Positions 25,200-32,803 of a stretch of DNA of 64,000 nt are shown one piece after another. A model generated the notes under the pieces. That model did not search any database. It was not told the DNA's origin and saw only the letters and a program-made list of their open reading frames with translations. A program made the position numbers and the translations under genes. Location of the stretch: the NCBI RefSeq assembly GCF_031599675.1, contig NZ_CP134223.1, forward strand, positions 558,001 to 622,000. The letters are read 5' to 3'. Source of the DNA: Paenibacillus pedocola. GTDB lineage: Bacteria; Bacillota; Bacilli; Paenibacillales; Paenibacillaceae. Every line of letters begins with the position of its first letter. Within the stretch, counting starts at the first letter, position 1.

Positions 25200-25928
25200 A
25201 TGACAACAATCAAACAGGCCTGGATTATGGTAAGGAGTGACTTTCGCGGCGACAGGCTGAGACTGTTGTGGGCATTTCTTGGGGCAGTCGTATTAATGGG
25301 GTACATGGGGATGATGACCGGAATGGTCACGGATGATGTGCTGGGCGAAGGGGAGGGCAAGGTTCTTGCCGACTTTATGCTCGTTACCGTCATTCCTATG
25401 CTGGGCTTTACCTTCTCCAGGCGGACGATGAAGTATGTGATGGAAGATTCCTATACCCGGATGCTGGCCTATATGCGCAGTTTGCCGGTTCCATCTGCAG
25501 TGATCCTCTGCAAAAGAAAGCTTCATACAGTGTTCTCTTTTTCGCTGAACGGAGTGCTGTTCTTCGGCCTGATCTATACGCTCAGTACTAATATACGGCA
25601 TGAGCTTCCTGTGCCGGCCTATCTGACCTTCGCCCTGACCTGGGTCGGCTATGGACTGATCGTTACGGGGTTGTTCATTTTCATCGAACTCCTGACCAGC
25701 GGCAAAGCCTACTGCGGATGGCTCTTTCTTTTCATGCTGCTGTCCATCATTGCCGCTCTGCTCATTAGTCTGGCTGGAGGGAACCTGTTTTTGTACACTG
25801 TGAACTGTTCTAGAGAGTGGGGGCTGTTGTCCCCGCTGATGTGGGGAACGCTGCTGCTGGGAACTGCATCGGTACAGCTGTTCTCCGCATGGACGATTCA
25901 ACGGCTTAAGAGCCGCGATCTCGTATGA
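25200..25928 (+). CDS. ABC-2-like membrane protein, first gene of YtrA-type operon
   Basis: This 242-residue protein has six hydrophobic segments (for example LLWAFLGAVVLMGYMGMM, LADFMLVTVIPMLGF, GVLFFGLIYTL, LFIFIELL, LFMLLSIIAALLISLAGG and LLGTASVQLFSAW). The fold fits an ABC-2-type permease, but sequence motifs are weak. It is the first gene behind the palindromic operator, with GAGGTTGAGG before the ATG. The next gene is the GntR regulator, then two ATPases and a permease. It is probably the membrane partner of the first ATPase; this pairing is inference. Confidence 0.75.
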   Translation: MTTIKQAWIMVRSDFRGDRLRLLWAFLGAVVLMGYMGMMTGMVTDDVLGEGEGKVLADFMLVTVIPMLGFTFSRRTMKYVMEDSYTRMLAYMRSLPVPSAVILCKRKLHTVFSFSLNGVLFFGLIYTLSTNIRHELPVPAYLTFALTWVGYGLIVTGLFIFIELLTSGKAYCGWLFLFMLLSIIAALLISLAGGNLFLYTVNCSREWGLLSPLMWGTLLLGTASVQLFSAWTIQRLKSRDLV

Positions 25929-25944
25929 GAGGGCGGTGGTAAAT

Positions 25945-26340
25945 ATGTGGATACCCATTCAGATCAACGAGAATAGCGCTGAGCCGTTGTACCATCAGAT
26001 TGAAACACAGCTGCGGTCACTCATTATCAGCGGCGGAATTACAGAAGGAACACTGCTTCCTTCGATCCGCGAATTTGCCGGAGATTTGAAATGCAGCGTC
26101 ATCACGGTCCGCCGGGTTTATCAGGATCTGGAGAATGAAGGGCTGCTGCGGACCCGGCAGGGAACAGGCACATTCGTCTCCCATGTGGGGGAAGGTGCCA
26201 TGGAGGAATACAAGCTGGAAGCCGTCCGCAAAGCATTGGAAAGCGCAGTCGATGTCGGGTTGTCCGTGCAATGCAGCGCAGAGGAGCTGACCCGGATATT
26301 TACGGACATGGTGAAGAGCAAATATAACAAACTTGAATGA
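25945..26340 (+). CDS. GntR-family regulator, YtrA subfamily
   Basis: This 131-residue protein has an N-terminal winged helix (PLYHQIETQLRSLIISGGI, LPSIREFAGDLKCSVITVRR, LENEGLLRTRQGTGTFVS) and a short C-terminal helical tail typical of the YtrA subfamily, which lacks a large effector domain. YtrA represses an ABC transporter operon that responds to cell-wall-active antibiotics in Bacillus. Here it is the second gene of the operon and likely binds the ACTGT-N14-ACAGT palindrome over its promoter. ATG 25945 is used; a GTG lies nine bases upstream. Confidence 0.9.
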   Translation: MWIPIQINENSAEPLYHQIETQLRSLIISGGITEGTLLPSIREFAGDLKCSVITVRRVYQDLENEGLLRTRQGTGTFVSHVGEGAMEEYKLEAVRKALESAVDVGLSVQCSAEELTRIFTDMVKSKYNKLE

Positions 26341-26356
26341 AGGGTGGAGTCATTTC

Positions 26357-27286
26357 ATGGTACAACAGGCCATAGAACTGCGGAACGTAAGCAAGAAACG
26401 GCGTAACCGGATTATCGGACCGCTTAATCTGAATCTACCGCAGGGCTATATAACCGCACTAGTGGGCCAGAATGGCTCCGGCAAAAGCACACTGCTGCAC
26501 ATGCTGATGCAGCTGAGCTTCCCTGAAGAGGGCGAGATCCGCTGGTTTGAAGAGGCGCACGGGAACGGGATGCCGCTCGCCCTGCGGCAAACCATTGCTT
26601 ATGTCCCGGAGAACTCGCAGAGTGAGGAGAATCTATGGACAGCGGAAGAGGCGGCTGAGTTTCGCCGTCAGTGGTACCCGGCATGGGACCAGCAGTATTT
26701 TGAAGAATTGCTGGGCAGATTCGAGGTGCCGCAAGGGGCGAGGCTGGGCAAGATGTCGAAGGGCGAGCGCCGCAAGTTCGAGATTGCCGCTGCGCTGGCA
26801 GCCCGGCCCAAGCTGCTGCTGCTGGATGAGCCGTCTTCCGGTCTTGATCCTTTTGCCTGGAAGATCCTGATAGAAGCACTGCGTAAATATATGGATGAGA
26901 CTAACGCAACGGTGCTGATTTGTACCCACATCATCGAGGAAGTACGGAGGCTGGCCGATTATATTGTGCTTATGCATCATGGACAGCTGCTCGGCATGGC
27001 CGAGAAAGACAGTCTGTTCGGCTCCTGGAATGAGGTCTGGGTGAATGCGGCAGATGAGGAAGAACTACATGAATTAGCGGCAGAATTGCCGGATGCCCTG
27101 AATTTCACCTGGGAGTCATCTGGAATGGGTTCATTTATTACCCAGAAATTTCATCAAAATGAGAAACGCATCCAACAATTGGGCGTAAAGGTTATTAAGA
27201 GCCGGGCACTGGAACTGGATGAAATACTCAGCTTATGGACACAAGGACATCGTCCGATCCTGATCGACCAGAAGAGAGGGGACTAA
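26357..27286 (+). CDS. ABC transporter ATP-binding protein, YtrB-like
   Basis: This 309-residue ATPase has Walker A GQNGSGKST (about residues 36-44), a degenerate signature MSKGERRKFEIAAAL, and Walker B LLLLDEPSSGLDP. The switch His is in THIIEE. The C-terminal extension is about 80 residues. ATG 26357 has GGGTGGAG upstream and overlaps the regulator end by none. The gene is part of the GntR-controlled operon and probably works with the membrane protein at 25200 or the permease at 28185. Confidence 0.9.
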   Translation: MVQQAIELRNVSKKRRNRIIGPLNLNLPQGYITALVGQNGSGKSTLLHMLMQLSFPEEGEIRWFEEAHGNGMPLALRQTIAYVPENSQSEENLWTAEEAAEFRRQWYPAWDQQYFEELLGRFEVPQGARLGKMSKGERRKFEIAAALAARPKLLLLDEPSSGLDPFAWKILIEALRKYMDETNATVLICTHIIEEVRRLADYIVLMHHGQLLGMAEKDSLFGSWNEVWVNAADEEELHELAAELPDALNFTWESSGMGSFITQKFHQNEKRIQQLGVKVIKSRALELDEILSLWTQGHRPILIDQKRGD

Positions 27287-27289
27287 CGA

Positions 27290-28192
27290 ATGGAAGCTTT
27301 GAAGCTGGAACAGGTAGTGAAGCAATATGGTGATAAAACGGCAGTAAACAGAATTAACCTGAAGGTGGAGCAAGGCGAAATTTATGGGCTGCTGGGGGCC
27401 AACGGCGCCGGCAAAACCACAACAATGCGCATGGTGCTTGGTCTGATTTATCCCGATGAGGGGAAGATCCTCTATAACGGCAAGCCGTTCAGTAGCGAGC
27501 TGCAGCATCTGATGGGCTATCTGCCGGAAGAGCGCGGCCTCTACCCGAAGGTGAAGGTCAGCGAGCAGATCATCTATCTGGCCCGGCTGCGCGGCATGGC
27601 TGCAGGCGATGCGGAGAAGAGCCTGCGTTACTGGCTGGACCGCTTTGAAGTGCCGGAATATTACAACAAGAAGATTGAGGAGCTCTCCAAGGGCAATCAG
27701 CAGAAAATGGGTTTTATCGCTGCCGTTGTACATAAGCCGCAAATTCTTATCCTTGATGAAGCCTTCAGCGGACTGGATCCTGTAAATGTAGAGCTCTTAA
27801 AGGACACCGTCAGAGAGATGCGCGATCAGGGGACGAGTATCCTGTTCTCTACCCACCGCATGGAGCATGTCGAAGAGCTGTGCCGGAATATTACCATCCT
27901 TGACCGTTCCAATACAGTAGTTCAAGGCGATATCCGCGAGATTAAAAAGGGCTATCCGCGTGAGGAGGTATTCCTGCGGACGGTTGGAGAAGTCTCCGGG
28001 CTGGAGGGAATCGCCGGAGTAACCGCAGTGCAGAGGCAGGAACGGGGCTATGTGCTGGCGATCAGTGAGATTGGAGCAGCGCAGCGGATTTTGCAGCACG
28101 CCGTGCTTGCCGGTGAAGTTGAACATTTCGAAATCAAGGAACCGACGCTAAACCAAATCTTTATCAGAGCGGTGGGTGAATCCAATGAATAA
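27290..28192 (+). CDS. ABC transporter ATP-binding protein, NatA-like
   Basis: This 300-residue ATPase has Walker A GANGAGKTT, Q-loop LPEERGLYPKVKV, signature LSKGNQQKMGF, Walker B ILILDEAFSGLDPVNVE and H-loop STHRMEHVEE. In the Walker B motif AFSGLDP replaces the usual PFSGLDP. The pattern resembles NatA/YhaQ-type exporters in Bacillales. It starts four bases after the previous gene and overlaps the permease start slightly, so translation is probably coupled. Confidence 0.92.
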   Translation: MEALKLEQVVKQYGDKTAVNRINLKVEQGEIYGLLGANGAGKTTTMRMVLGLIYPDEGKILYNGKPFSSELQHLMGYLPEERGLYPKVKVSEQIIYLARLRGMAAGDAEKSLRYWLDRFEVPEYYNKKIEELSKGNQQKMGFIAAVVHKPQILILDEAFSGLDPVNVELLKDTVREMRDQGTSILFSTHRMEHVEELCRNITILDRSNTVVQGDIREIKKGYPREEVFLRTVGEVSGLEGIAGVTAVQRQERGYVLAISEIGAAQRILQHAVLAGEVEHFEIKEPTLNQIFIRAVGESNE

Positions 28193-29471
28193 GCTGGGAA
28201 CGATTATCGGTTTTACATTCAAGAATAAGGTGCGGACTAAATCTTTTTCGATCACAACGCTGATTATCGTGCTGCTGATTACCATCGGTATGAACATTCC
28301 TTATTTTATCGACAAGTTCAACGGGGACGACGAAGCGGGTGCTGCGCGCATCGGAGTGGTGACGGAAGCCGGAACCCCGGTATCGGAACTGCTGCTGGCC
28401 TATACTGCGCCCGAAGATTCCGAGACCCAGGTATCGCTGGAGTCCTATGCATCTGCGGAAGATGCAGCCCTTCAAAAGGGACTCAAGGAGGGCGATATTA
28501 AAGGTTATCTCACCTTCGGCACTGCGGCGGGCGGAGGTGTACCTCCGGTCACTTACCACAGCAATGAAGGAGAGCTGGACGGAGATATCCAAAGTTATCT
28601 GCAAGCTGCCCTGCAGCAGGTCAATACGCAGCTGATTACGGAAGGCAAGCTTACGCAGCAGGAAGTGTCCGCCATATTCACGCCGGTCACTATAGAGACG
28701 CAGCAGATCGGCGGAGGAAGCGGGACTGACGGCGCCAGTCAGGATGAATCTGCACCTGCGATCAATTATGTGATTGTCTATGTACTGCTGATGCTCTTCT
28801 TCTTGTCGATTATGCTGACCGGCAATATGATTGCCGCTGAGGTCACAGCGGAGAAGAGTTCGCGCATTATGGAAATTCTGATTACGAGCGCTTCACCTCT
28901 GAGCCAGATGTTCGGCAAGGTGCTGGGGGTGTTCCTGGTCGGGCTGCTGCAGATTGCGATCATTGCCGCAAGCATTGCGGCGAACCTGATGCTGCCGCAT
29001 AACTCGGGTATTCTGACGGATTTCGATCTTGACTTGAGTCAATTGAATATAGGCATTCTGGTTTACGGCCTCATCCTTTATATTCTGGGCTTCTTCCTGT
29101 ATGCGCTGATGTATGCCGCTGTAGGCTCGATCGTGAGCCGCACTGAGGAGCTGGGCCAGGCAAGCATGCCGGTGATGATGCTGGGTTTTGTGAACTACTA
29201 TATTCCGACATTCAGCGTTTCTGCACCGGACACACTGCTGGTTAAGATCGCCAGCTACGTACCGTTCACTTCACCGCTCAGCATGCTGCTGCGGATCGGT
29301 GTCGGGGATGTGGCCGTATGGGAAATCGCAGTTTCACTGGTTATTCTGCTGGTTACTATCTTCCTGTTAGGCTGGCTGGCGGCTAAGATCTACCGCACAG
29401 GTGTCCTGATGTATGGTAAACGTCCTAGTATCAAAGAGATTAGAAAAGCTATGAAGGCCTACAAAATTTAA
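28185..29471 (+). CDS. ABC-2 permease, NatB/YhaP-like
   Basis: This 428-residue permease has one N-terminal span (SITTLIIVLLITIGMNIPYF), a large extracytoplasmic domain of about 170-180 residues, then about five spans (for example YVIVYVLLMLFFLSIMLTG and VLGVFLVGLLQIAIIAASIA). The AEVTAEKSSRIMEILITSAS motif is typical of ABC-2 permeases of the NatB/YhaP type, which export sodium or toxic compounds. GTG 28176 and ATG 28185 are both possible; ATG is chosen. It partners the NatA-like ATPase immediately upstream. Confidence 0.92.
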   Translation: MNKLGTIIGFTFKNKVRTKSFSITTLIIVLLITIGMNIPYFIDKFNGDDEAGAARIGVVTEAGTPVSELLLAYTAPEDSETQVSLESYASAEDAALQKGLKEGDIKGYLTFGTAAGGGVPPVTYHSNEGELDGDIQSYLQAALQQVNTQLITEGKLTQQEVSAIFTPVTIETQQIGGGSGTDGASQDESAPAINYVIVYVLLMLFFLSIMLTGNMIAAEVTAEKSSRIMEILITSASPLSQMFGKVLGVFLVGLLQIAIIAASIAANLMLPHNSGILTDFDLDLSQLNIGILVYGLILYILGFFLYALMYAAVGSIVSRTEELGQASMPVMMLGFVNYYIPTFSVSAPDTLLVKIASYVPFTSPLSMLLRIGVGDVAVWEIAVSLVILLVTIFLLGWLAAKIYRTGVLMYGKRPSIKEIRKAMKAYKI

Positions 29472-29483
29472 GGAGTGGGAATT

Positions 29484-29678
29484 ATGGATAAAAAACAACA
29501 ACAAAACTTAGCGCTGCTGTTTATATCATCTTTCTTCTCGCTGACGTCTAGCAGACTTGTTCCAGATAGCGGGTCGAATCTGATGGATTTTACGCAAGGG
29601 CTTCTAACAGGTATAGGCATTACCGGAATGCTGTTGGCGATCGTATTCTTTGGCAAGTATCATAAGCGCAGCCATTAA
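29484..29678 (+). CDS. small membrane protein, 64 aa
   Basis: ATG 29484 has AAGGAGTGGG upstream, just 12 bases after the permease stop. The protein has two hydrophobic segments (LALLFISSFFSL and LLTGIGITGMLLAIVFFG) around SSRLVPDSGSNLMD. It is clearly related to the next small gene at 29823: both share SS-x-L-x-P-D/E and a GIGI/GLGI-G-x-L segment. The function is unknown, and it may be a transporter accessory peptide. Confidence 0.75.
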   Translation: MDKKQQQNLALLFISSFFSLTSSRLVPDSGSNLMDFTQGLLTGIGITGMLLAIVFFGKYHKRSH

Positions 29679-29822
29679 GCTAAATTCGTTTCAGGGACAA
29701 CTATTTAAAGGCATCTCCGCAGTTAATGCGGAGGTGCCTTTTTGGGCGCAGCAGCTAAGGGACTCACTAAAACTGGTGATCCGGCCGTTTATAGTGTACC
29801 TTAATAGTAAGGAGTGGTGATT

Positions 29823-30062
29823 TTGAAATTAAACATAAAAACTCCCGTGCTGGTCACGGTCTCCATTGTACTGATCATAGTAAGCAGTATGCTTAGGCCC
29901 GAAGGCTCAACACTGCTGGGGGCGCTGCAGACTCTGCTGCTTGGTCTTGGAATTCTGGGATGCCTGATGGCTTTTTTACGGTTTGCCAAGAGTGGCAACA
30001 GTAAGGGCAAAGACATAAACAAAGGCAAGAGCAAGAGTAAAGGCAACAGCAAGGGCAAGTAA
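29823..30062 (+). CDS. small membrane protein, 79 aa, paralogue of the preceding gene
   Basis: TTG 29823 has AAGGAG eight bases upstream. The protein has two hydrophobic segments (VLVTVSIVLIIVSSML, LLLGLGILGCLMAFL) and a Lys/Gly/Ser-rich C-terminal tail (GKDINKGKSKSKG). The core SSMLRPEGSTLLGALQTLL aligns by eye with the upstream 64-aa protein. About 145 bp separate them. A strong hairpin follows. Confidence 0.7.
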   Translation: MKLNIKTPVLVTVSIVLIIVSSMLRPEGSTLLGALQTLLLGLGILGCLMAFLRFAKSGNSKGKDINKGKSKSKGNSKGK

Positions 30063-30064
30063 AG

Positions 30065-30101
30065 CCAATAAAGCCGCAGCGGATTGCTGCGGCTTTATTG
30101 G
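30065..30101. terminator. hairpin after the ABC operon
   Basis: A perfect 16-bp stem (30065-30080 with 30086-30101) lies between convergent genes. AT-rich ends allow use in both directions. Confidence 0.75.
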
Positions 30102-30129
30102 TGAATGAATCAGAAGAACAGGCGGCCAT

Positions 30130-30582
30130 TTACACAATAGACAAATTAGCCTGTGATCTCAGCGGCTTCTGCCCCGCCGTGTGCTCACGAACCTGCCGGA
30201 GCTGAGCCTTCAGCGCCGGCAGGCTCTTGCCGAGAATTTTGCCGATTTCGGGCAGCGGAAGCAGCAGTCCATACCATAGCGCTTTTACGAGCTGATCGTC
30301 CCACGACAACTCTTTAGAGGTGCGCAGATTCCGGCTCTTCGCGGATTTTGTGCATTGCAGGATGCACTCCCGGTAGGCTTCTACCGGAAAGTCGGCTGCT
30401 TTCAGCTTTCCTTTGCAATACGGCTCATACAGCTTGTTGAAGGTTCCGGCCGTCACCCGCTCAGCCTCACTGCCCTTCCCGAGCAGAATGGAGCTAAGCG
30501 CAAGGACACCTCCGCTGTACTCCCGGATATATTGCTCAAATCCGGCGGCAGCGGCCGGCTGCGGGGATAATAGGTCAGGCAT
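30130..30582 (-). CDS. sigma-factor-like uncharacterised protein under c-di-AMP riboswitch
   Basis: This 150-residue soluble protein has a helical N-terminal part with FEQYIREYSGGVLALSSILLG, ERVTAGTFNKLYE and AYRECILQC. These resemble region 2 of ECF sigma factors, but the acidic core positions are lost. The C-terminal LPLPEIGKILGKSLPALKAQ looks like region 4 helix-turn-helix. No cysteines, catalytic motif or membrane segment is seen. RBS AGGAAGG precedes ATG 30582. The gene is downstream of the minus-strand c-di-AMP riboswitch and its terminator, so its expression likely depends on c-di-AMP. I infer a degenerate sigma-like or DNA-binding protein; this is not proven. Confidence 0.7.
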   Translation of the reverse strand: MPDLLSPQPAAAAGFEQYIREYSGGVLALSSILLGKGSEAERVTAGTFNKLYEPYCKGKLKAADFPVEAYRECILQCTKSAKSRNLRTSKELSWDDQLVKALWYGLLLPLPEIGKILGKSLPALKAQLRQVREHTAGQKPLRSQANLSIV

Positions 30583-30662
30583 GTCAGCACGTTCCTTCCT
30601 GGATTAAGAGATGGATAAGATAGAGAATCACAGCTGTCTGCCTTCAATGTATAGGGGTGCGC

Positions 30663-30698
30663 AAAAAACCGCAGGCAGAGGAGAACCTCTGCCTGCGG
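30663..30698 (-). terminator. riboswitch expression-platform terminator (minus strand)
   Basis: A perfect 13-bp stem (30669-30681 with 30686-30698) is followed on the minus strand by six U. It lies about 65 nt after the aptamer. Confidence 0.9.
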
Positions 30699-30761
30699 TC
30701 CGGATACAGGCGGAAACAGGCCTGATGCCAAAACGTGGCGGATCAAGGGGCTCTCTCTATA

Positions 30762-30906
30762 CACTTACGAGGTTAGCTGCAGGATTCGGGCGGTGAGAGT
30801 CGCCCTACCTGGTGAGAATGCGGGAGTCGCAGTCTCCTCAGGATTCACCCCATGGCCGTATTAGCCGGATGGTTCCCCCGTTTCCCGCTGGGCGGGAATT
30901 CAGCGT
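30762..30906 (-). promoter_or_regulatory. c-di-AMP riboswitch (ydaO-yuaA), minus strand
   Basis: On the minus strand the conserved blocks appear in order: CGGGGGAACCA, GGGGTGAATCC, GGTAGGGCGACTCTCA, CGCCCGAATCC and CAGCTAACCTCGTAAG. They match the ydaO/yuaA family and the second aptamer at 31362-31523 base for base in most of the core. An extra TTCCCGC/GCGGGAA hairpin precedes the first block. A terminator follows, as in riboswitches where c-di-AMP turns expression off. Confidence 0.95.
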
Positions 30907-30943
30907 TCGAATATCATCATTTTTGCGAATCGATTCAACACGA

Positions 30944-30973
30944 ATCATACTCTTTCCGGCATGTCTTTGTAAA
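30944..30973 (-). promoter_or_regulatory. promoter of minus-strand c-di-AMP riboswitch
   Basis: TTTACA (-35, 30968-30973) and TATGAT (-10, 30944-30949) are separated by 18 bp. The plus-strand riboswitch promoter has the same boxes and the same spacer. Confidence 0.75.
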
Positions 30974-31287
30974 AAAGCAAAGGGATTCTCTAATTGCGGA
31001 TTAGCGGGGAATTGCGGCGGGAACAAAGCTGCGCTAGTCGAAAAGACTATTTATCAGCGATTATCAGGTCATTTTCTCGCTCAGGCGTCATCTTTTGATT
31101 TTTACTGGAAAAAGACAAGAACCGCTGTAAACTCCGCGGAAGATACACGAACCGGTATTCTTTATCTGTTTTTCCTAACCCCTCAGAAAAGCGGGGAAAT
31201 CAGAGGATTAGGGAGAATAAAGCTTAAGTAAGCGTTATCTGACCGGTAATCATCCCATTTAATGCATTATTTTGGCGCTATTAGCGT

Positions 31288-31317
31288 TTTACAAGCGATC
31301 ATCGCAGAAGGTATGAT
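31288..31317 (+). promoter_or_regulatory. promoter of plus-strand c-di-AMP riboswitch
   Basis: TTTACA (31288-31293) and TATGAT (31312-31317) are separated by 18 bp, identical in layout to the divergent promoter. The 310 bp between the two promoters hold no convincing gene. Confidence 0.75.
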
Positions 31318-31361
31318 TACATCTGTTTAAGCGCAATTGAATAAGCAATCCGCTTAATCTC

Positions 31362-31523
31362 CGTTTACGGAGAGCGGGGGAACCAAACAACCGGAAGCCG
31401 ATCGTGAGAGGCGGAGCCGGTTATGGGGTGAATCCTGGGAAACTGCGAGAACTGAAAAGTCTCGTATGGATAACAGGTAGGGCGACTCTCAACGCCCGAA
31501 TCCGGCAGCTAACCTCGTAAGCG
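31362..31523 (+). promoter_or_regulatory. c-di-AMP riboswitch (ydaO-yuaA), plus strand
   Basis: P1 pairs CGTTTAC (31362-31368) with GTAAGCG (31517-31523). The core holds GCGGGGGAACCAAAC, GGGGTGAATCC, GGTAGGGCGACTCTCAACG, CCCGAATCC and CAGCTAACCTC. This is the c-di-AMP-binding fold. A terminator at 31563 and the gene at 31649 follow. Confidence 0.96.
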
Positions 31524-31562
31524 TACTGTAGAGAGGATAGGCGCATTGTGACCGTTAATTGG

Positions 31563-31591
31563 ACCACAAAGGGAATCCTTTGTGGTTTTTT
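31563..31591 (+). terminator. riboswitch expression-platform terminator (plus strand)
   Basis: A perfect 10-bp stem (ACCACAAAGG with its complement, 31563-31572 and 31577-31586) has a GAAT loop and six T. Confidence 0.9.
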
Positions 31592-31648
31592 GCTGTGCTG
31601 GTATAGATGAATGCCGGCTATAACGTGAACCGGGAGGGGGAGACAGAG

Positions 31649-32059
31649 ATGGGCAGCCAGGAGGAATATGTACTCATTAGCGCTCCGACGAAGGCAGGGG
31701 AACAGTTTGTTAGAATGCTCCAAATAAAAGGCTGCCGGATGGCAGGGCTCGCCAACAATCCGGCTGAACACGCGCGGCTCCAGGAGCTGGGGGTTGAGGT
31801 TATTTTTGAGGTGGATACCCGGCATCTGAATACTTGGCTTAGGCCGCCGTTTGCCGTAGGCAGAATTTATCTGTTCGAGAGCAGTGTGGCATTATGCTGC
31901 CGTTATGTGCAGATGTGCCGGACGTGGACCGCGAAGCCTATCTTTGTCATTACCACCTCCATGAATCCGAGACTGGTATACAAAGGGCTTGGGGCGGACC
32001 ATGTCATCTATACCCATAGCGGGAATGTGGGTCATCTGGTAGCCGAGTGCGAATATTGA
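31649..32059 (+). CDS. uncharacterised protein under c-di-AMP riboswitch
   Basis: This 136-residue protein begins MGSQEEYVLISAPTKAGEQF. A Rossmann-like beta-alpha-beta pattern is suggested by YVLISAPTKAGEQFVRML and by GCRMAGLANNPAEHARLQEL. Near the C terminus, VYKGLGADHVIYTHSGNVGHL also looks nucleotide-binding. Three or four Cys are present, with no membrane span. I do not recognise a family. The start at 31649 has GGGGGAG upstream; an earlier in-frame ATG at 31607 lacks such a site. The c-di-AMP riboswitch at 31362 and terminator directly precede it. K+ uptake, osmolyte or cell-wall genes are the usual c-di-AMP targets, so a link to K+ homeostasis is tempting but unproven. Confidence 0.75.
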   Translation: MGSQEEYVLISAPTKAGEQFVRMLQIKGCRMAGLANNPAEHARLQELGVEVIFEVDTRHLNTWLRPPFAVGRIYLFESSVALCCRYVQMCRTWTAKPIFVITTSMNPRLVYKGLGADHVIYTHSGNVGHLVAECEY

Positions 32060-32091
32060 ACCTGAAAGATATAAGTTTATAGGGGGATAAA

Positions 32092-32128
32092 AAAACGCCG
32101 GTGACCTTAAACAGGTAACCGGCGTTTT
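32092..32128. terminator. bidirectional terminator
   Basis: A 15-bp stem with one mismatch (32092-32106 with 32114-32128) has AAAA and TTTT ends, between convergent genes. Confidence 0.85.
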
Positions 32129-32132
32129 CATA

Positions 32133-32534
32133 TTAGCGTTTCGGCATTTTGCTCTCATCCATGTACAGCAGGTTCCAGCGGTGACCGTCCAGGTCGGCAA
32201 AGCCTGCGCCGTACATCCAGCCGTCCACTTCACTTGGCTTGCCAAAGATATTTCCTCCGGCAAACTCTACTTTTTGAATAAAGGCATCTACTTCTTCTCT
32301 GCTTTCTGCACCAATGGAAAAGATGACTTCTGCGCATTGGGAAGTATCAGCGATTGTTGAACCTGTGAATTTCTCAAACGCCGCATCCGGGAACAGCAGA
32401 ATCGTCGTTTGCCCTATGGCAAGCTTGGATCTCTCGTTACCAACGCTCACCGCATGGAATCCAATCGAATTGAAAAAGGCAGTTGACCTCTCAACATCTT
32501 TAACCGGCAGGTTAATCCAGATCTCCTGTGTCAT
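32133..32534 (-). CDS. VOC/glyoxalase-fold protein
   Basis: This 133-residue protein has the vicinal-oxygen-chelate fold: INLPVKDVERSTAFFNSIGF at the N terminus, then beta strands with TTILLFPDAAFEKF, and FADLDGHRWNLLYMDES at the C terminus. It most resembles the PhnB/YdeE-like group of small single-domain proteins, whose substrates are unknown. It has RBS AGGAGG and a terminator behind. It lies 32 bp downstream of the glutaredoxin gene on the same strand. Confidence 0.88.
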   Translation of the reverse strand: MTQEIWINLPVKDVERSTAFFNSIGFHAVSVGNERSKLAIGQTTILLFPDAAFEKFTGSTIADTSQCAEVIFSIGAESREEVDAFIQKVEFAGGNIFGKPSEVDGWMYGAGFADLDGHRWNLLYMDESKMPKR

Positions 32535-32563
32535 GGCTGTAGCCTCCTGGAATCATTCATGAT

Positions 32564-32803
32564 TTATTTCGCTGCAGCAATAAGTTCCTTAAGCTCAGGA
32601 AGGTTGAAGCCTTTGACCGCATATTCTCCGGATACAGTGACAGGTACTCCCATGAAGCCGAGCTTCTCTACTTCCTCCTGATAGACTGTACTGGTCATAA
32701 CATCGCGCACTTCGAACGGAATGCCTTGTTCTGTGAGCAGCTGTTTTACCTGATTGCAGTCGCTGCAGCCGGATGTAGAGTAGACAATTACAGACTGGCT
32801 CAT
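32564..32803 (-). CDS. glutaredoxin-family thiol-disulfide protein
   Basis: This 79-residue protein has the redox motif CSDC (Cys13-Cys16) after VIVYSTSG. The conserved cis-Pro is in GVPVTV and the GYGF-like helix in VKGFNLPEL. It is a NrdH/glutaredoxin-like protein. In a bacillithiol-containing host it may act as a bacilliredoxin or a general glutaredoxin. ATG overlaps the ytxJ stop by four bases, so it is translationally coupled to ytxJ. Confidence 0.92.
   Translation of the reverse strand: MSQSVIVYSTSGCSDCNQVKQLLTEQGIPFEVRDVMTSTVYQEEVEKLGFMGVPVTVSGEYAVKGFNLPELKELIAAAK

Noticed and set aside
30838..31231. Open frames between the two riboswitches
   Set aside because: They overlap the aptamer and promoter of the minus-strand riboswitch and lack ribosome binding sites.
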